Made by a program: the position numbers and the translations under genes
Shown: positions 54,297 through 64,000 of the stretch, one piece after another
Numbering within the stretch: the stretch's first letter is position 1
How the letters are laid out: the number at the start of each line of letters is the position of its first letter
From: Lotus japonicus
Lineage: Eukaryota > Streptophyta > Magnoliopsida > Fabales > Fabaceae
DNA: 64,000 bases
NCBI RefSeq assembly: GCF_012489685.1
Contig: NC_080041.1
Span: 21,143,802 to 21,207,801, forward strand
Direction: 5' to 3'
The notes under the pieces: model-generated
The model's database searches: none
What the model saw: the letters and a program-made list of their open reading frames with translations, nothing else
What the model was told of the DNA's origin: nothing

Positions 54297-56292
54297 ATGT
54301 GTGATTCCAACTCTATGCCATCTTCAACATCCCCATTTCTGTGTCCCACAAAAACCCAACTCATAACTCCACACCCTAAACCAGATGATCAAGTAGAAGA
54401 TGAACTTCACAGATGGCCTACTCCAAATGAGGTAATGAAACAGAACCTAATCATCAACACAAGAAAAAACAAGTACCATATATGTTCTTTTCTTTCTTTT
54501 CCTTTTTTGTTGTATGAAGTAACAAGTAGATTACTATCCCTTTATAGAGTGACATGTAAAACAAGTACTACTAAGAGCCCGTTTGAATACGAGTTTATTA
54601 GAGCTTACAGAAGCTTATCTACTGAAAATGCACTAAATATAAGCTCCAATAAGTGCTATTTGGTTTGCGTTCAAACAAATACTAAGATGTTTGTTTAAAG
54701 TAAACACAACCATTGATGTTTAACTCTTTTCTCTTTTCTGCATTCAGGCCATAGCAGAAATCAAGGCAATAGGGAAGATATCAGGCCCAACAGCCATCAC
54801 AGGATTGCTCCTATACTCAAGAGCTATGATCTCCATGATTTTCCTTGGCTACCTTGGTGAGATGGAGCTAGCAGGAGGCTCTCTCTCCATTGGTTTCGCC
54901 AACATCACCGGCTACTCTGTCATCTCTGGTCTAGCCATGGGGATGGAACCCATTTGTGGACAAGCTTATGGAGCAAAACAATGGAAGCTACTTGGGTTAA
55001 CACTGCAAAGAACAGTGCTCCTACTCCTCTCCACCTCCATCCCCATCTCATTCATGTGGCTTAACATGGAGAGAATCCTCCTGTGGACAGGTCAAGACCA
55101 AGAAATATCATCAATGGCACAAAGTTTCATTCTTTTCTCCGTACCAGACCTTTTCTTACTTTCAATTCTTCACCCTTTAAGAATCTACCTCAGGGCTCAA
55201 GGAATCACAATGCCATTAACATATTGCTCAGCTATTTCTGTTCTGCTCCATGTCCCTCTCAATTTCCTTCTTGTGGTTCATTTCAAGATGGGAATTGCAG
55301 GGGTGGCAATAGCAATGGTTTTGACAAACCTCAACCTCATTCTCTTTCTTTCCTCTTTTGTCTACTTCTCTGGGGTCCACAGGGACACATGGGTTTCCCC
55401 AAGCTTGGACTGCATCAAAGGGTGGTCTTCATTGCTTGCACTTGCTATTCCTACTTGTGTTTCTGTTTGCCTTGAGTGGTGGTGGTATGAGTTCATGATA
55501 ATGCTTTGTGGCCTTCTTGTGAACCCAAAAGCCACCATTGCTTCAATGGGGATTCTCATCCAAACAACATCTTTGGTCTATGTGTTCCCATCATCACTGA
55601 GCCTTGGTGTTTCCACAAGAGTGGGGAATGAGCTAGGCGCGAATCGCCCCGCGAAAGCGAGGATTTCTATGATTGTTTCACTTTTTTGTGCTGTGGGTTT
55701 AGGCCTTGCAGCCATGGTGTTCACCACCTTGATGAGGCACCAGTGGGGAAGATTCTTCACTAGTGACAGTGAGATTCTTGAGCTCACAGCTCTTGTGTTG
55801 CCAATTGTTGGGCTTTGTGAGCTTGGGAATTGCCCACAGACTACAGGTTGTGGGGTCCTGAGGGGCAGTGCAAGGCCCACCATTGGAGCAAACATCAACT
55901 TGGGATCTTTTTACTTGGTGGGTATGCCAGTTGCAATTCTTATGGGGTTTGTGGGTAAAATGGGGTTTGCTGGGCTTTGGCTTGGGTTGCTTGCTGCACA
56001 AGGCTCATGTGCTGGGCTTATGCTGGTTGTTCTCTACAGAACAGATTGGAATGTGCAAGTAGAAAGGGCAAAAGAGCTCACAAAATCATCAACAACAGCT
56101 CCCACTATTTCTGCTGATACTGCTAATTCTAAATTACCTACATTCACAAAAGCTAAGGCTAACATGAACAAGATTAATGCTCATGCTTGTCTTGAAGAGA
56201 TTGTTATCACTGATGATAAGGCTACCAATACCATTACCAAGGCATGTTCACTTGAGACTGATCCTCTGATCATAAACACTACCATACACTGA
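54297..56292 (+). CDS. MATE-family efflux transporter (DTX48/ABS3-like), 2 exons
   Basis: A multidrug-and-toxic-compound-extrusion carrier exporting organic solutes against cation or proton exchange across a plasma, vacuolar or endosomal membrane. Exons 54297-54431 and 54748-56292, GT-AG, phase 0, 559 residues. The short first exon encodes a Ser/Pro-rich cytosolic N-terminus ending in DELHRWPTPNE. Exon 2 has the MATE repeats: GLLLYSRAMISMIFLGYLGE, GMEPICGQAYGAKQ, LRIYLRAQGITMP, CVSVCLEWWWYEFM, SLSLGVSTRVGNELGA and GCGVLRGSARPTIGANINLG; about 12 membrane spans. The C-terminal tail of about 80 residues is hydrophilic, ending LETDPLIINTTIH, as in the ABS3/DTX48-type plant subfamily. The start is the ATG in MCDSNSM; an earlier in-frame ATG at 54219 would add a transcript-leader-like stretch and is less likely. 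No disabling change. Confidence 0.93.
54571..54690. mobile_element. MITE-like remnant in the MATE intron
   Basis: GAGCCCGTTTGAATACG near the left and GCGTTCAAACAAATAC near the right form imperfect inverted ends. The interior has AAGCTTAT and ATAAGCTCC words as in the CGTTTGG family at 920 and 28153. The ends are approximate. Confidence 0.45.
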
Positions 56293-57175
56293 ATAATAGT
56301 TAACCACTAGTGTAGTATGCTTTGGATCAACTTATTTTTTTTCTCAGAATCAATTCTGGCATCCAATAACTAGCAATTGCTCACAAAACTTCTACCCAGA
56401 ATTGATTTTGACTTCAGAATAGAAGATTTTTAAACAAGTTTTTTTATTTATTTATTCTGCCCCCACTTTTTTACTTTTCATTGATTGGATTGTACTCCAG
56501 GATACCTCCCCCCTCCCCTACTTTGTTTATTGGGCTACTTTAGGTTGTATTACTAATAATAGCAATTGAGAAAGAGAAGAGGACAGAATGCTCCTTTAAA
56601 TTACTTACATGTAGAGACCTTCATAGAAAGAGAAGAGGTTGGGGGAGAGCAAAAGGAATCTTTACCTTGTTTTGGTAATTATTTTCTCTATAATAGGCCA
56701 AAAAGCCCCAAAAAAGGAAAATTAAACTCATATGCCGTCCAAACCTGGCAATAAATTGATAAGTTCTGTGAGCATCTTATTCTTCCTCCTATCTTGTCTT
56801 TTAGAATAATAAAGGAGATTAAAATGATATAATGTTGGGCTATGCATGAAATAGTTCTTATTCTAATACCTCCAAACCTTATAACGTGTGTGAAAATACT
56901 TTGTATTTACCCAAATGATATGTTTTCACAATTACGATTAAGAATTAATTTCAACATTCACTATTATTTTTAACTCTTTCATACATTATTAACCATTTTA
57001 ATGAGAGGTTCTTTTACTATTCTAACTTTAAATCCCCCAAGACTCCGTTATAGTATAACAAAGAATTTTTATCATCAATATAAAATTAAAAATACAATGT
57101 CACTCTTTAGCAAAATTACTAAACAATGAATTTCAAGATTGTTTGGGTTTTGTTTTGATATCGACCAATAACACA
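56293..57175. other. 3' UTR of the MATE gene and intergenic DNA
   Basis: The first roughly 250 bases are probably 3' UTR. After that the sequence is strongly AT-rich with no exon or clear element. Confidence 0.4.
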
Positions 57176-57256
57176 TCTATCTATATACATATGTAAAGAA
57201 GACTTGAGTTTAGTTGCACTCCTTTCCATTAAATGCATTGAATGATAAAACATTTC

Positions 57257-57446
57257 ATTTGTATTAATACCTTAAATAATAAAATTAAAAACTAAATAAA
57301 ATTTTCTAAGTCATAATCTATTCAACTACCTATTAAAATGTAAAAGTCACTTTAAACCTTTGTATTAACATTTTCCTTCAAATAAATTAAAATATTAAAA
57401 TTGAATAAAATTGCCTAAGTCATTAGCTATTCAACTACCTACTAAA
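57257..57446. repeat. Tandem duplication of an AT-rich unit of about 100 bp
   Basis: Copies at 57257-57346 and about 57359-57446 share TTTGTATTAA, ATAAAATT, CTAAGTCAT, CTATTCAACTACCTA. The second copy was later split by the LINE tail at 57447. Confidence 0.65.
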
Positions 57447-57585
57447 TTTTTTGGGATTAAGTTGATGCCATTTTGCGGGACGGTGGTGGGTTTTTTGTTC
57501 AGTTTCTTGTTCTTTGTACTTAGTCGTTTGCTTATTTTGCACCGATCTTCTTTTAATAATATATATCTTTCATTTTCAAAAAAAA
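57447..57585 (+). mobile_element. Severely 5'-truncated LINE tail
   Basis: About 139 bp reading GATGCCATTTTGCGGGACGG ... TTTAATAATATATATCTTTC and poly-A matches a plant L1 3' end. It interrupts a locally duplicated sequence: the uninterrupted twin at 57320-57346 reads CAACTACCTATTAAAATGTAAA, and here the LINE sits between CAACTACCTACTAAA and ATGTAAA. The twin thus shows the empty site. Confidence 0.7.
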
Positions 57586-58504
57586 ATGTAAAACTTAATT
57601 TCATTTTTGTTATAAATACATCAAAAAATAAAGAAAATTCCTTTGTATTATATATGTTAAACTAAAAGTTGATCAATACAATTTTCAAATCAATAAGTTA
57701 TTCAATGTAATGACTCGGGTTCGAATTGTGTACATATATGTAAAGGAGACTAGAACCATAACATTAAATACAATTGTAGAAATGAAGACCCCTTATTCAC
57801 CACCTTGAAAAAAAATTAAACTCATGAGTTTTCATTTTTTATAGTACTTACTCACTATCATTCATGATAAAAAAACAAATTTGCCTAAATAAACAAATTA
57901 ACATCAAGAATCAAAATTAAATAATAATAAAATAATAATTATTATAAATAATTTTGACAAAATAGTTTTAAAATTTTCACAATAAGGTATTTGTTATTAT
58001 TTGAAAAAAAAAATTTGTTGATCTATTATATATGGGTGAAAGTGACTTGAGAATGCATAACAGAGAAACTAATTAAAAAAACTAAATAAGTTTAAATTTT
58101 GTAAATAAATTTTTAAGTATTTAAGTTTTTGTAAAGAGCTATTAAATTATAATTTATTATAATTTTAAAATTTAAAATTACTTTTTGATGACAAAAAGCA
58201 CACAAATTATGTTATTATCATAACTTATTTGATGATATTAAAAATTTATTATAAAATATAAAGCATTTCAAACTTGCATAATTATTTTTCATATAAACAA
58301 ATAAATGACTTATTAAATTATTAAAGCTAATTTAATGCTAATTATTTAGATAAATTATTAAATTTGAGTATGTATGTTTTACCCAAAGAAAACTCTAAAT
58401 TGTCTCAAGATAGTTATTTTAAATTTTATAATAATTTAAATTAAAAATGATATTAGTATTCATTTACAATATAATAATTTTTATATAATGTTAAATAATA
58501 TTGT
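57586..58504. other. Very AT-rich stretch, possibly interior of a Helitron-like element
   Basis: No exon. It lies just left of a Helitron-like 3' end. A word CATATATGTAAAGGAGACTAGA near 57733 and a related one near 57183 resemble AT-rich Helitron 5' starts, so nested or repeated Helitron-like sequences are possible. Confidence 0.3.
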
Positions 58505-58541
58505 AAATGAACCCGTGCAACGCACGGGTATTATATTTAGT
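58505..58541 (+). mobile_element. Putative Helitron 3' terminus
   Basis: CCCGTGCAACGCACGGG forms a GC-rich hairpin in extremely AT-rich DNA and is followed after about seven bases by TTTAGTG, close to the CTAGT/CTRRT end of plant Helitrons (one base off). The matching 5' end is uncertain. Confidence 0.4.
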
Positions 58542-59141
58542 GAAAAGATAAAACAAGCAAGAGTAAAAACGAATTAAAAATGGATTGAGAAAACTGGATC
58601 AATGGATTTGACACCCCACTCATTAGAAATGTCACCCCACTTAAAATATTTTTCGGAAACTTAATTTTCGCAATATTTCGGAAACTAAGTTTCCAAAGTA
58701 TTTTTTAACTAAAAAACACTGCAAATCACCAATTAATTTTGGAATATAAAATTCCAAAATAATTCGGAAATCGAAAATCCAAAAAATGGGGGTGTGAAAT
58801 CTAATAGTGGGGGTGGGAAATCTAACCCCCATCCCCCAGAAAAATGTTGGGAATATAGTTCACATATCAACTCTCATATGTCCTATAGAACATGAATCAT
58901 TGATTTGGCTCTACACTCAAATAAGACTGAAAGTATTTGAGTTCAACCAGGCACGGATCTACATTTGGCGTTGTGGTTGCATTTGCCCCAACATGATTTT
59001 AAGAATATATACTAATAATATACTACAATATTAAAATACTAAGTATTATATTGCCCCCATATACTAAAAAATGTCTCCACAATGTAGAAAGTGCCCAATA
59101 CTGTGATCTATTTTCAAACTTTTTTTAATAGTAATATTGGA
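58542..59141. other. Intergenic DNA left of the gypsy element
   Basis: Contains short inverted words (GGAAACTTAATTTTCG / CGGAAACTAAGTTTCC; GGAATATAAAATTCC) and repeated GGGGGTG(T/G)GAAATCTAA at 58790-58830. No gene is seen. A TGTTGGGAATATAG word at 58845 resembles an LTR start, but I could not confirm an LTR. Confidence 0.35.
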
Positions 59142-59458
59142 CTGGGCGAGAACCTAGGGTCCCTCGCCCAGGCGCGCCAACCCGGGGCGACATGCAAGCC
59201 AGGAAATTGAGCCTTATCCTGGGAGGCCTAACTGGCCCATTAAGAGAAATTAGGGGCGCCAAGCCCAACCCCAAATCTATAAATAGGGGACGGTTACCAA
59301 TTGTAAGGGACTTTTTTAGCTCATTTGAGAAATAGAAGCTTGAAATTCAGTTACTTTCTCTCTCTAAGCGGTTACGCTCTAAAATCTCTCTAGATTCTCA
59401 TATCGCGATCCTTTCACTATGGGTACCGTATCTCATCTCTATGTTCTTGGATAGAACA
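59142..59458 (+). repeat. 5' LTR of the gypsy element (left boundary approximate)
   Basis: Ends ATAGAACA at 59458 just before the primer binding site. Contains TCTATAAATAGGGG near 59276, a good TATA element for the element's transcript. The left limit is set at a TGGACTGGG word and could lie further left. Confidence 0.6.
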
Positions 59459-59460
59459 TT

Positions 59461-59478
59461 TGGCGCCGTCTGTGGGGA
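59461..59478 (+). promoter_or_regulatory. Primer binding site of the gypsy element
   Basis: TGGCGCCGTCTGTGGGGA lies two bases after the LTR. This is a standard site in plant Tat-type gypsy elements. Confidence 0.85.
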
Positions 59479-59602
59479 TCGGTAGATTTCGATTCCCGGA
59501 CTACGTGGATTGTGATTTGGTTGAGAGAAGTTCGATTTTCCGTGCAATTCTCTTCGATTTTTGGGATTTTTGGTTGAATTCCTAGTTCGCTGGTGAAGCT
59601 TA

Positions 59603-60883
59603 ATGGAGACACATCGTCGACGAAGTGGAGGAAGGCGGGGACACGCGTGTGGTCCGCCATCGCGTCGCGCATGTGGAAGGCAGCACGATGAATCGGGAGG
59701 TGAACTGCTATCATTCCAGGCGCTGGACGCTCACAGAGATTGGAGATGGTTGATTCGCGATGTTAATAGCCGCCTGGAGCAGAAGGATAGGGAAGAATGG
59801 TGCGCTTACCACCGGGCAACAAGCCACGTTACAGAGGAATGTCACGATTTGCAGCGTGCGGTTGAGCAGCTGATAGCAGTAGGGAGACCTATTAGAGCTC
59901 AGGGCGATAAGGCCTCAACGACTAAACAAGTGAGCACAATCGTAGGAGGATTTGGCGGCGGTGGAGTTACTAGTGCAGCAAGAAAGCGATACGCCAGGGC
60001 GGTGAATGCGGTCACGGAGATTCCTTTCGGTTTTTCACACCCAGACATTACATTTTCATCCGTGGACTTATGCGGAATAAAGCCGCACCTAGACGACCCG
60101 ATTGTGGTCTTACTCCGTGTCAACCGGCTCAATGTACAACGAGTGTTTCTTGATCAAGGAAGTTCAGCGGACATCATTTACAGTAACGCGTTTGATCGGC
60201 TCGGTTTAAATGAAGGAGACCTCACTCCCTACACAGGGACTCTTGTGGGGTTTGCGAGCGAACAAGTATGGGTAAGGGGCGTCCTCGACCTTGATACTAC
60301 ATTTGGCGAGTGTGAGGACGCTAAGACGTTGAAGGTAAGATACCTAATCCTGGGAGCGGTGAGGTCCTACAACATGATAATCGGCCGGAATACCTTGAAC
60401 CGTTTGTGTGCTGTGATCTCAACAGCACATCTGGCGGTCAAGTATCCGTTACCAGATGGGCGAATTGGGAGAGTTGTTGTGGACCAGAAAAGTGCAAGAG
60501 AATGCTATTACAACTCGGTGGAACGATATGGGAAAAAGAACACCTCGACAAGACACCGATGCAACGAGGTCGATGTGCCAGAAGAAAACCTAGATCCGAG
60601 AGACGAGAGGCGCGTCAACAGGCCCACACCGATCGAAGAAACTAAGGAACTGAAATTTGGCGAGAAAGTCCTCAAAATCGGGACCAGGTTGACTGAGAAT
60701 CAAGAACAGAGGTTATCGAAGCTATTGGGCGAAAATATGGATCATATTGTTGGGAGTCACAAAGACATGCCGGGAATAGACCCAAACTTCATTTGCCACA
60801 GGCTGGCACTAAATCCCGGAATCAAACCAATAACCCAGACACGCCGACGAATGGGCGACGAAAAGGAAAAAGCGATTCAGTAA
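59603..60883 (+). pseudogene. Gypsy gag remnant plus aspartic protease region, ends in premature stop
   Basis: 426 residues. Most of gag is absent; what remains includes EEWCAYHRATSHVTEECHDL, the Cys/His end of gag. The protease segment has VFLDQGSSADIIYSNAF, where DxG is the active site in this lineage, and SYNMIIGRNTLN. The frame continues towards RT (HRLALNPGIKPI) and is closed by TAA at 60881, a single nonsense change, because the same frame resumes directly with RT sequence. Confidence 0.8.
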
Positions 60884-62059
60884 GAGGTAAACAAATTGCT
60901 GGCGGCAGACTTTATTCGAGAAATCAAATATCCGACATGGTTGACGAAGGTGGTGATGGTGAAAAAGGAAAATGGGAAATGGCGCATGTGTGTGGACTAC
61001 ACGGATCTGAACAAAGCATGTCCGAAGGATTCCTACCCGCTGCCGAGCATAGATAAACTAGTGGATGGAGCGTCCGAAAATGAGCTGCTGAGTCTGATGG
61101 ATGCCTATTCAAGGTATCACCAAATCAAGATGCACCCGTCAGATGAGGACAAGACAGCTTTCATGACCGCCAGAGTGAATTACTGCTATCAAACAATGCC
61201 TTTCGGATTGAAGAATGCCGGGGCGACATACCAACGACTGATGGATAGGGTTTTTGAAGATCAAGTGGGAAGGAACATGGAGGTTTACGTCGATGACATG
61301 ATCGTAAAGTTTGTTTTGGGAACCAATCATCATGAGGATTTGTCGGAAGCTTTTGGCAGGCTTCGAAAGCACAACATGAGACTCAACCCGGAAAAATGTT
61401 CTTTTGGGATACAAGGTGGGAAGTTCTTAGGCTTTATGATAACATCGAGGGGAATTGAAATCAATCCGGATAAGTGCAAAGCAATTCATGAAATGAAGAG
61501 CCCAAGCAGTGTGAAAGAGGTGCAGCGCCTGACGGGGCGGATTGCGACCCTTTGCAGGTTTCTCCCTCACTTGGGCGACAAGTCAGCTCTGTTCTTCAAG
61601 TGCCTTAAGAAAAACACAGCTTTTGAGTGGAGTCCAGAATGCGAGGAAGCCTTCAATCGCCTTAAGGAGATGTTGTCTGCACCGCCTGTTCTGTCGAAAC
61701 CCATCCAAGGCTTTCCTTTACATTTGTATTTCTCTGTCAGTGACCACGCAATCAACTCAGTAATTCTCCAGGAAATGGATGGCGAACAAAAAAAAGTTTA
61801 CTTTGTAAGCCATACACTCCAGGGGGCAGAAGTCAGATACCAGAAGATAGAGAATGCGGCGCTCGCGGTACTGGTTGCCGCCAGACGCCTAAGGCCTTAC
61901 TTCCAGAGCTTTCAGGTAAAAGTAAGAACTGACCTACCTTTGAGACAGGTGTTACAGAAGCCGGACTTATCAGGAAGGCTCGTCGCGTGGTCGGTGTGGA
62001 GCTATCGGAATATGGTTTGCAGTATGACAAGAGGGGAAAGGTCGGAGCGTAGGATTTAG
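60884..62059 (+). pseudogene. Gypsy reverse transcriptase region (pseudogene)
   Basis: Follows in frame after the TAA. RT motifs WRMCVDYTDLNKACPKD, LMDAYSRYHQI, YQTMPFGLKNAGATYQRLMD and the catalytic YVDDM are all present, then GGKFLGFMI, and the start of the RT-linked RNase H (ALAVLVAARRLRPYF). A two-base insertion near 61995 shifts the frame and the ORF ends at 62059. Confidence 0.88.
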
Positions 62060-62067
62060 CTGATTTT

Positions 62068-62418
62068 GTGGTGGAATTAACACCGGAAGTCGGCGAGAGG
62101 GTAAACACGCAATGGACGTTGTTCGTCGATGGGTCATCAAATGAGAGTGGAAGTGGAGCAGGGGTCACGCTACAGGGACCTGGGGAGTTAGTACTAGAGC
62201 AGTCTCTAAGGTTTCAGTTTAAAGCCAGTAATAATCAGGCAGAATATGAAGCTTTAATCGCGGGTTTGAAGTTGGCTATCGAGGTTCAGATCGATAGTTT
62301 GCTGGTAAGGACAGATTCGCTGCTGGTGGCAAATCAAGTAAACGAAGTATTCCATGTGAAGGAGCCGAACTTGATAAACTGGCAAACACCCGGAAGCCCG
62401 GAAATAATCGGAGTGTGA
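62068..62418 (+). pseudogene. Gypsy second RNase H domain (pseudogene)
   Basis: FVDGSSNESGSGAGVTL, SNNQAEYEALIAGL and VRTDSLLV are the archaeal-type RNase H motifs that are typical of the Tat lineage. It is in another frame from RT and is broken again before the integrase. Confidence 0.8.
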
Positions 62419-62599
62419 TTCAGGAAACACTCGCCAATCCAAGCATAGAGGGAGAGTTGGTAGCCTCTGCTGACCGCCAAGAGACTTGGATGGACCCCAT
62501 TGTGGACATCTTGGCGGGAGAGTCAAGTGGGGCAGTGAAGTACATAGGAACAAAGGCGAGAAGCGGGGCATTACACACTGCTTGACGGAACGCTTTTCC

Positions 62600-63697
62600 G
62601 AAGGGGATTTAGCTCGCCCCTCCTAAGGTGTTTCCCGCCCGGGAAGTATGAGAGCGTTATGGCGGAAGTTCACGGGGGGGTTTGTGCCAGCCACATAGAA
62701 GGAAGATCTCTAGCGAGAAAGGTCCTTAGGGCAGGATTTTACTAGCCCACAATAAGAAAAGATTGTGCGGAATTTGTAAAGAAATGCGAAAAGTGTCAAA
62801 TGTTCGCAAACTTACCCAAGGCCCCGCCAGAGCAACTGACCACGATCAGTTCGCCATAGCCCTTCGCCATGTGGGGAGTTGACCTTGTCGGACCTTTCCC
62901 AACCGCCAGGTCACAGATGAAGTTCATCCTCGTGGCGGTGGACTACTTCACCAAGTGGGTAGAGGCCGAGCCCCTAGCCTGCAGGCAAGATCGTAAACTT
63001 CTACTGGAAATGAATCGTGTGCCGGTTTGGGGTCCCAAGGGAAATTGTCTCAGATAATGGAATGCAGTTTGCAAGCAATCAGGCGAGGGAATTCTGTTCA
63101 GAAATGGGTATCCAGAGAAGATTCTCTTCAGTAGAGCACCCTCAAACCAATGGGCAAGCAGAATCAGCTAATAAAGTAATTTTGCGGGGTTTGAAGCGCC
63201 GACTATCCGAGGCAAAGGGAGCTTGGTTGGACGAACTTCTGGTTGTGATCTGGTCCTATAACACAACGCAACATTCAACCACAGGGGAGACTCCTTTCAG
63301 GATGACCTATGGGGCGGACGCCATGCTGCTCGTGGAGATAGACAACAACTCTTGGAGGACAGCACCGCAGTTCGAAGGTGACAACCCATCCAACATGGCA
63401 GTGGAACTAGACTTGTTATCTGAAACTCGAGACGAAGCTCGTATCAGAGAGGCCGCGATGAAACAACGAGCCGCAGCGAAATATGACACAGAGGTTCGCC
63501 CAAGGGCGATGCAGGAAGGGGATTTGGTGCTTAAGAAACGAACTGGGAACACGGGGAACAAGTTGAACTCGATCTGGGAGGGCCCTTACAGGATTTTGAA
63601 GGTATTGGGAAAGGGGGCCTATCACCTCGAGAGCTTAGATGGGAGGCGAGTGTCGCGATCTTGGAATGCGGCGAGCTTGAGGTACTATTATAGTTGA
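62600..63697 (+). pseudogene. Gypsy integrase region (pseudogene)
   Basis: A Cys-containing zinc-binding remnant (KKCEKCQMFAN) near 62780 is followed by the core WGVDLVGPFPTA and VDYFTKWVEAE (from 62869). A frameshift lies near 63015-63045, where two frames overlap. The second part has IVSDNGMQFAS, EHPQTNGQAESANKVIL, and the C-terminal GDLVLKKR and WEGPYRILKVLG, ending at TGA after LRYYYS. The D-D-E residues can be traced across the break. Confidence 0.85.
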
Positions 63698-63766
63698 AGA
63701 TTGAGGAAGAGCCCGGCTTGGCACGAGGGCGAGCAGCTGAGTGCGACTCATGAAGATTGTCGGATT

Positions 63767-63883
63767 AAAAACAAAGAAACACGTTCTTGTTCTCCATCTT
63801 GGGAGTTTGTTGGCAAAAACGCATAAATAGTAAAAACAAAGACACGTTCTTGATCTCCATTTCGGGAGTTTGTTGACTATAAC
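63767..63883 (+). repeat. Two tandem repeats in the gypsy 3' untranslated region
   Basis: Copies start at 63767 and 63832, each AAAAACAAAG(A)(A)ACACGTTCTTG(T/A)TCTCCATxTxGGGAG, then TTTGTTG. They lie between the integrase stop and the missing 3' LTR. Confidence 0.75.
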
Positions 63884-64000
63884 GTCTAATTGAAAATACA
63901 AAAATTGTATCAAGCCATTTCAATCGCACTGAATTGCGGCAAGAGCTAGGTGGGAAATATTACCTGAAGGTGGCGATCCCAACACGACCTTGATGTCTGG

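Larger units (their letters stand above)
59142..63998 (+). mobile_element. Decayed Ty3/gypsy element of the Tat type, running off the window
   Basis: 5' LTR, primer binding site, deleted gag, then protease, RT, RNase H and integrase remnants in gypsy order, with stops and frameshifts between them. The 3' LTR lies beyond the right edge. All segments are plus strand. The element is inactive as protein source. Confidence 0.88.

Noticed and set aside
58845..59141. TGTTGGGAATATAG as the true start of the gypsy LTR
   Set aside because: It would lengthen the LTR to about 610 bp, but the sequence between changes character and no second LTR is in the window to test it.

Overview
This window is plant nuclear DNA, almost certainly from a legume (Fabaceae). 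The evidence is spliced genes with GT-AG introns, AT-rich intergenic DNA, plant-specific retroelement families, and a sucrose transporter of the SUT4 type that closely resembles the legume SUT4 proteins I know. I lean towards Lotus or a near relative but cannot prove it. I see no prokaryotic features, CRISPR arrays, operons or organellar DNA, and I recognised no tRNA or rRNA gene.

Host genes: (1) the last exon of an unrecognised gene (1210-1381, +); (2) an unrecognised gene built from tandemly duplicated exons (3373-6440, +); (3) a complete nine-exon plastid glycerol-3-phosphate dehydrogenase gene of the SFD1/GLY1 type (12573 down to 9488, -), with a degenerate partial copy of itself downstream (7560-8175); (4) a complete five-exon SUT4-type sucrose transporter gene (27393-37897, +) whose 8.5-kb first intron holds an intact antisense Ty1/copia element; (5) a complete two-exon MATE-family transporter gene (54297-56292, +). 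An orphan exon-like segment lies at 50445-50561. These genes are independent single transcription units. The sucrose transporter acts at the vacuole, the dehydrogenase feeds plastid glycerolipid synthesis, and the MATE protein is a membrane exporter.

Mobile DNA makes up well over a third of the window. It includes a full-length LINE with two intact overlapping ORFs (about 16150-22690), LINE relics (13320-14800, 16010-16145, 24502-24635, 57447-57585), an intact copia element (30422-35617), and a very young gypsy-like element that has gag but no pol (43401-50095). A decayed Ty3/gypsy element of the Tat type runs off the right edge (about 59142-63998). There are four Mutator-like elements with long terminal inverted repeats, three of them with clear 9-bp target-site duplications (23014-24040, 39078-40602, 41216-42643) and one shorter (2861-3255). 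A tRNA-derived SINE (8670-8814) and a Tourist-like MITE (12714-13105) also have target-site duplications, and there are several smaller MITE-like sequences and a probable Helitron 3' end (about 58505-58541).

The most notable observations are these. The Mutator-like element at 39078-40602 carries a frameshifted piece of a SWI3-type chromatin-remodelling gene (Pack-MULE capture). The gene at 3373-6440 has grown by tandem duplication of phase-symmetric exons. The copia element in the SUT4 intron appears to have an LTR extending three bases past the usual CA end. The gag-only element has nearly identical 1.4-kb LTRs that differ by a 20-bp deletion between 9-bp direct repeats. All calls come from reading the sequence and from known family motifs; no database search was possible.
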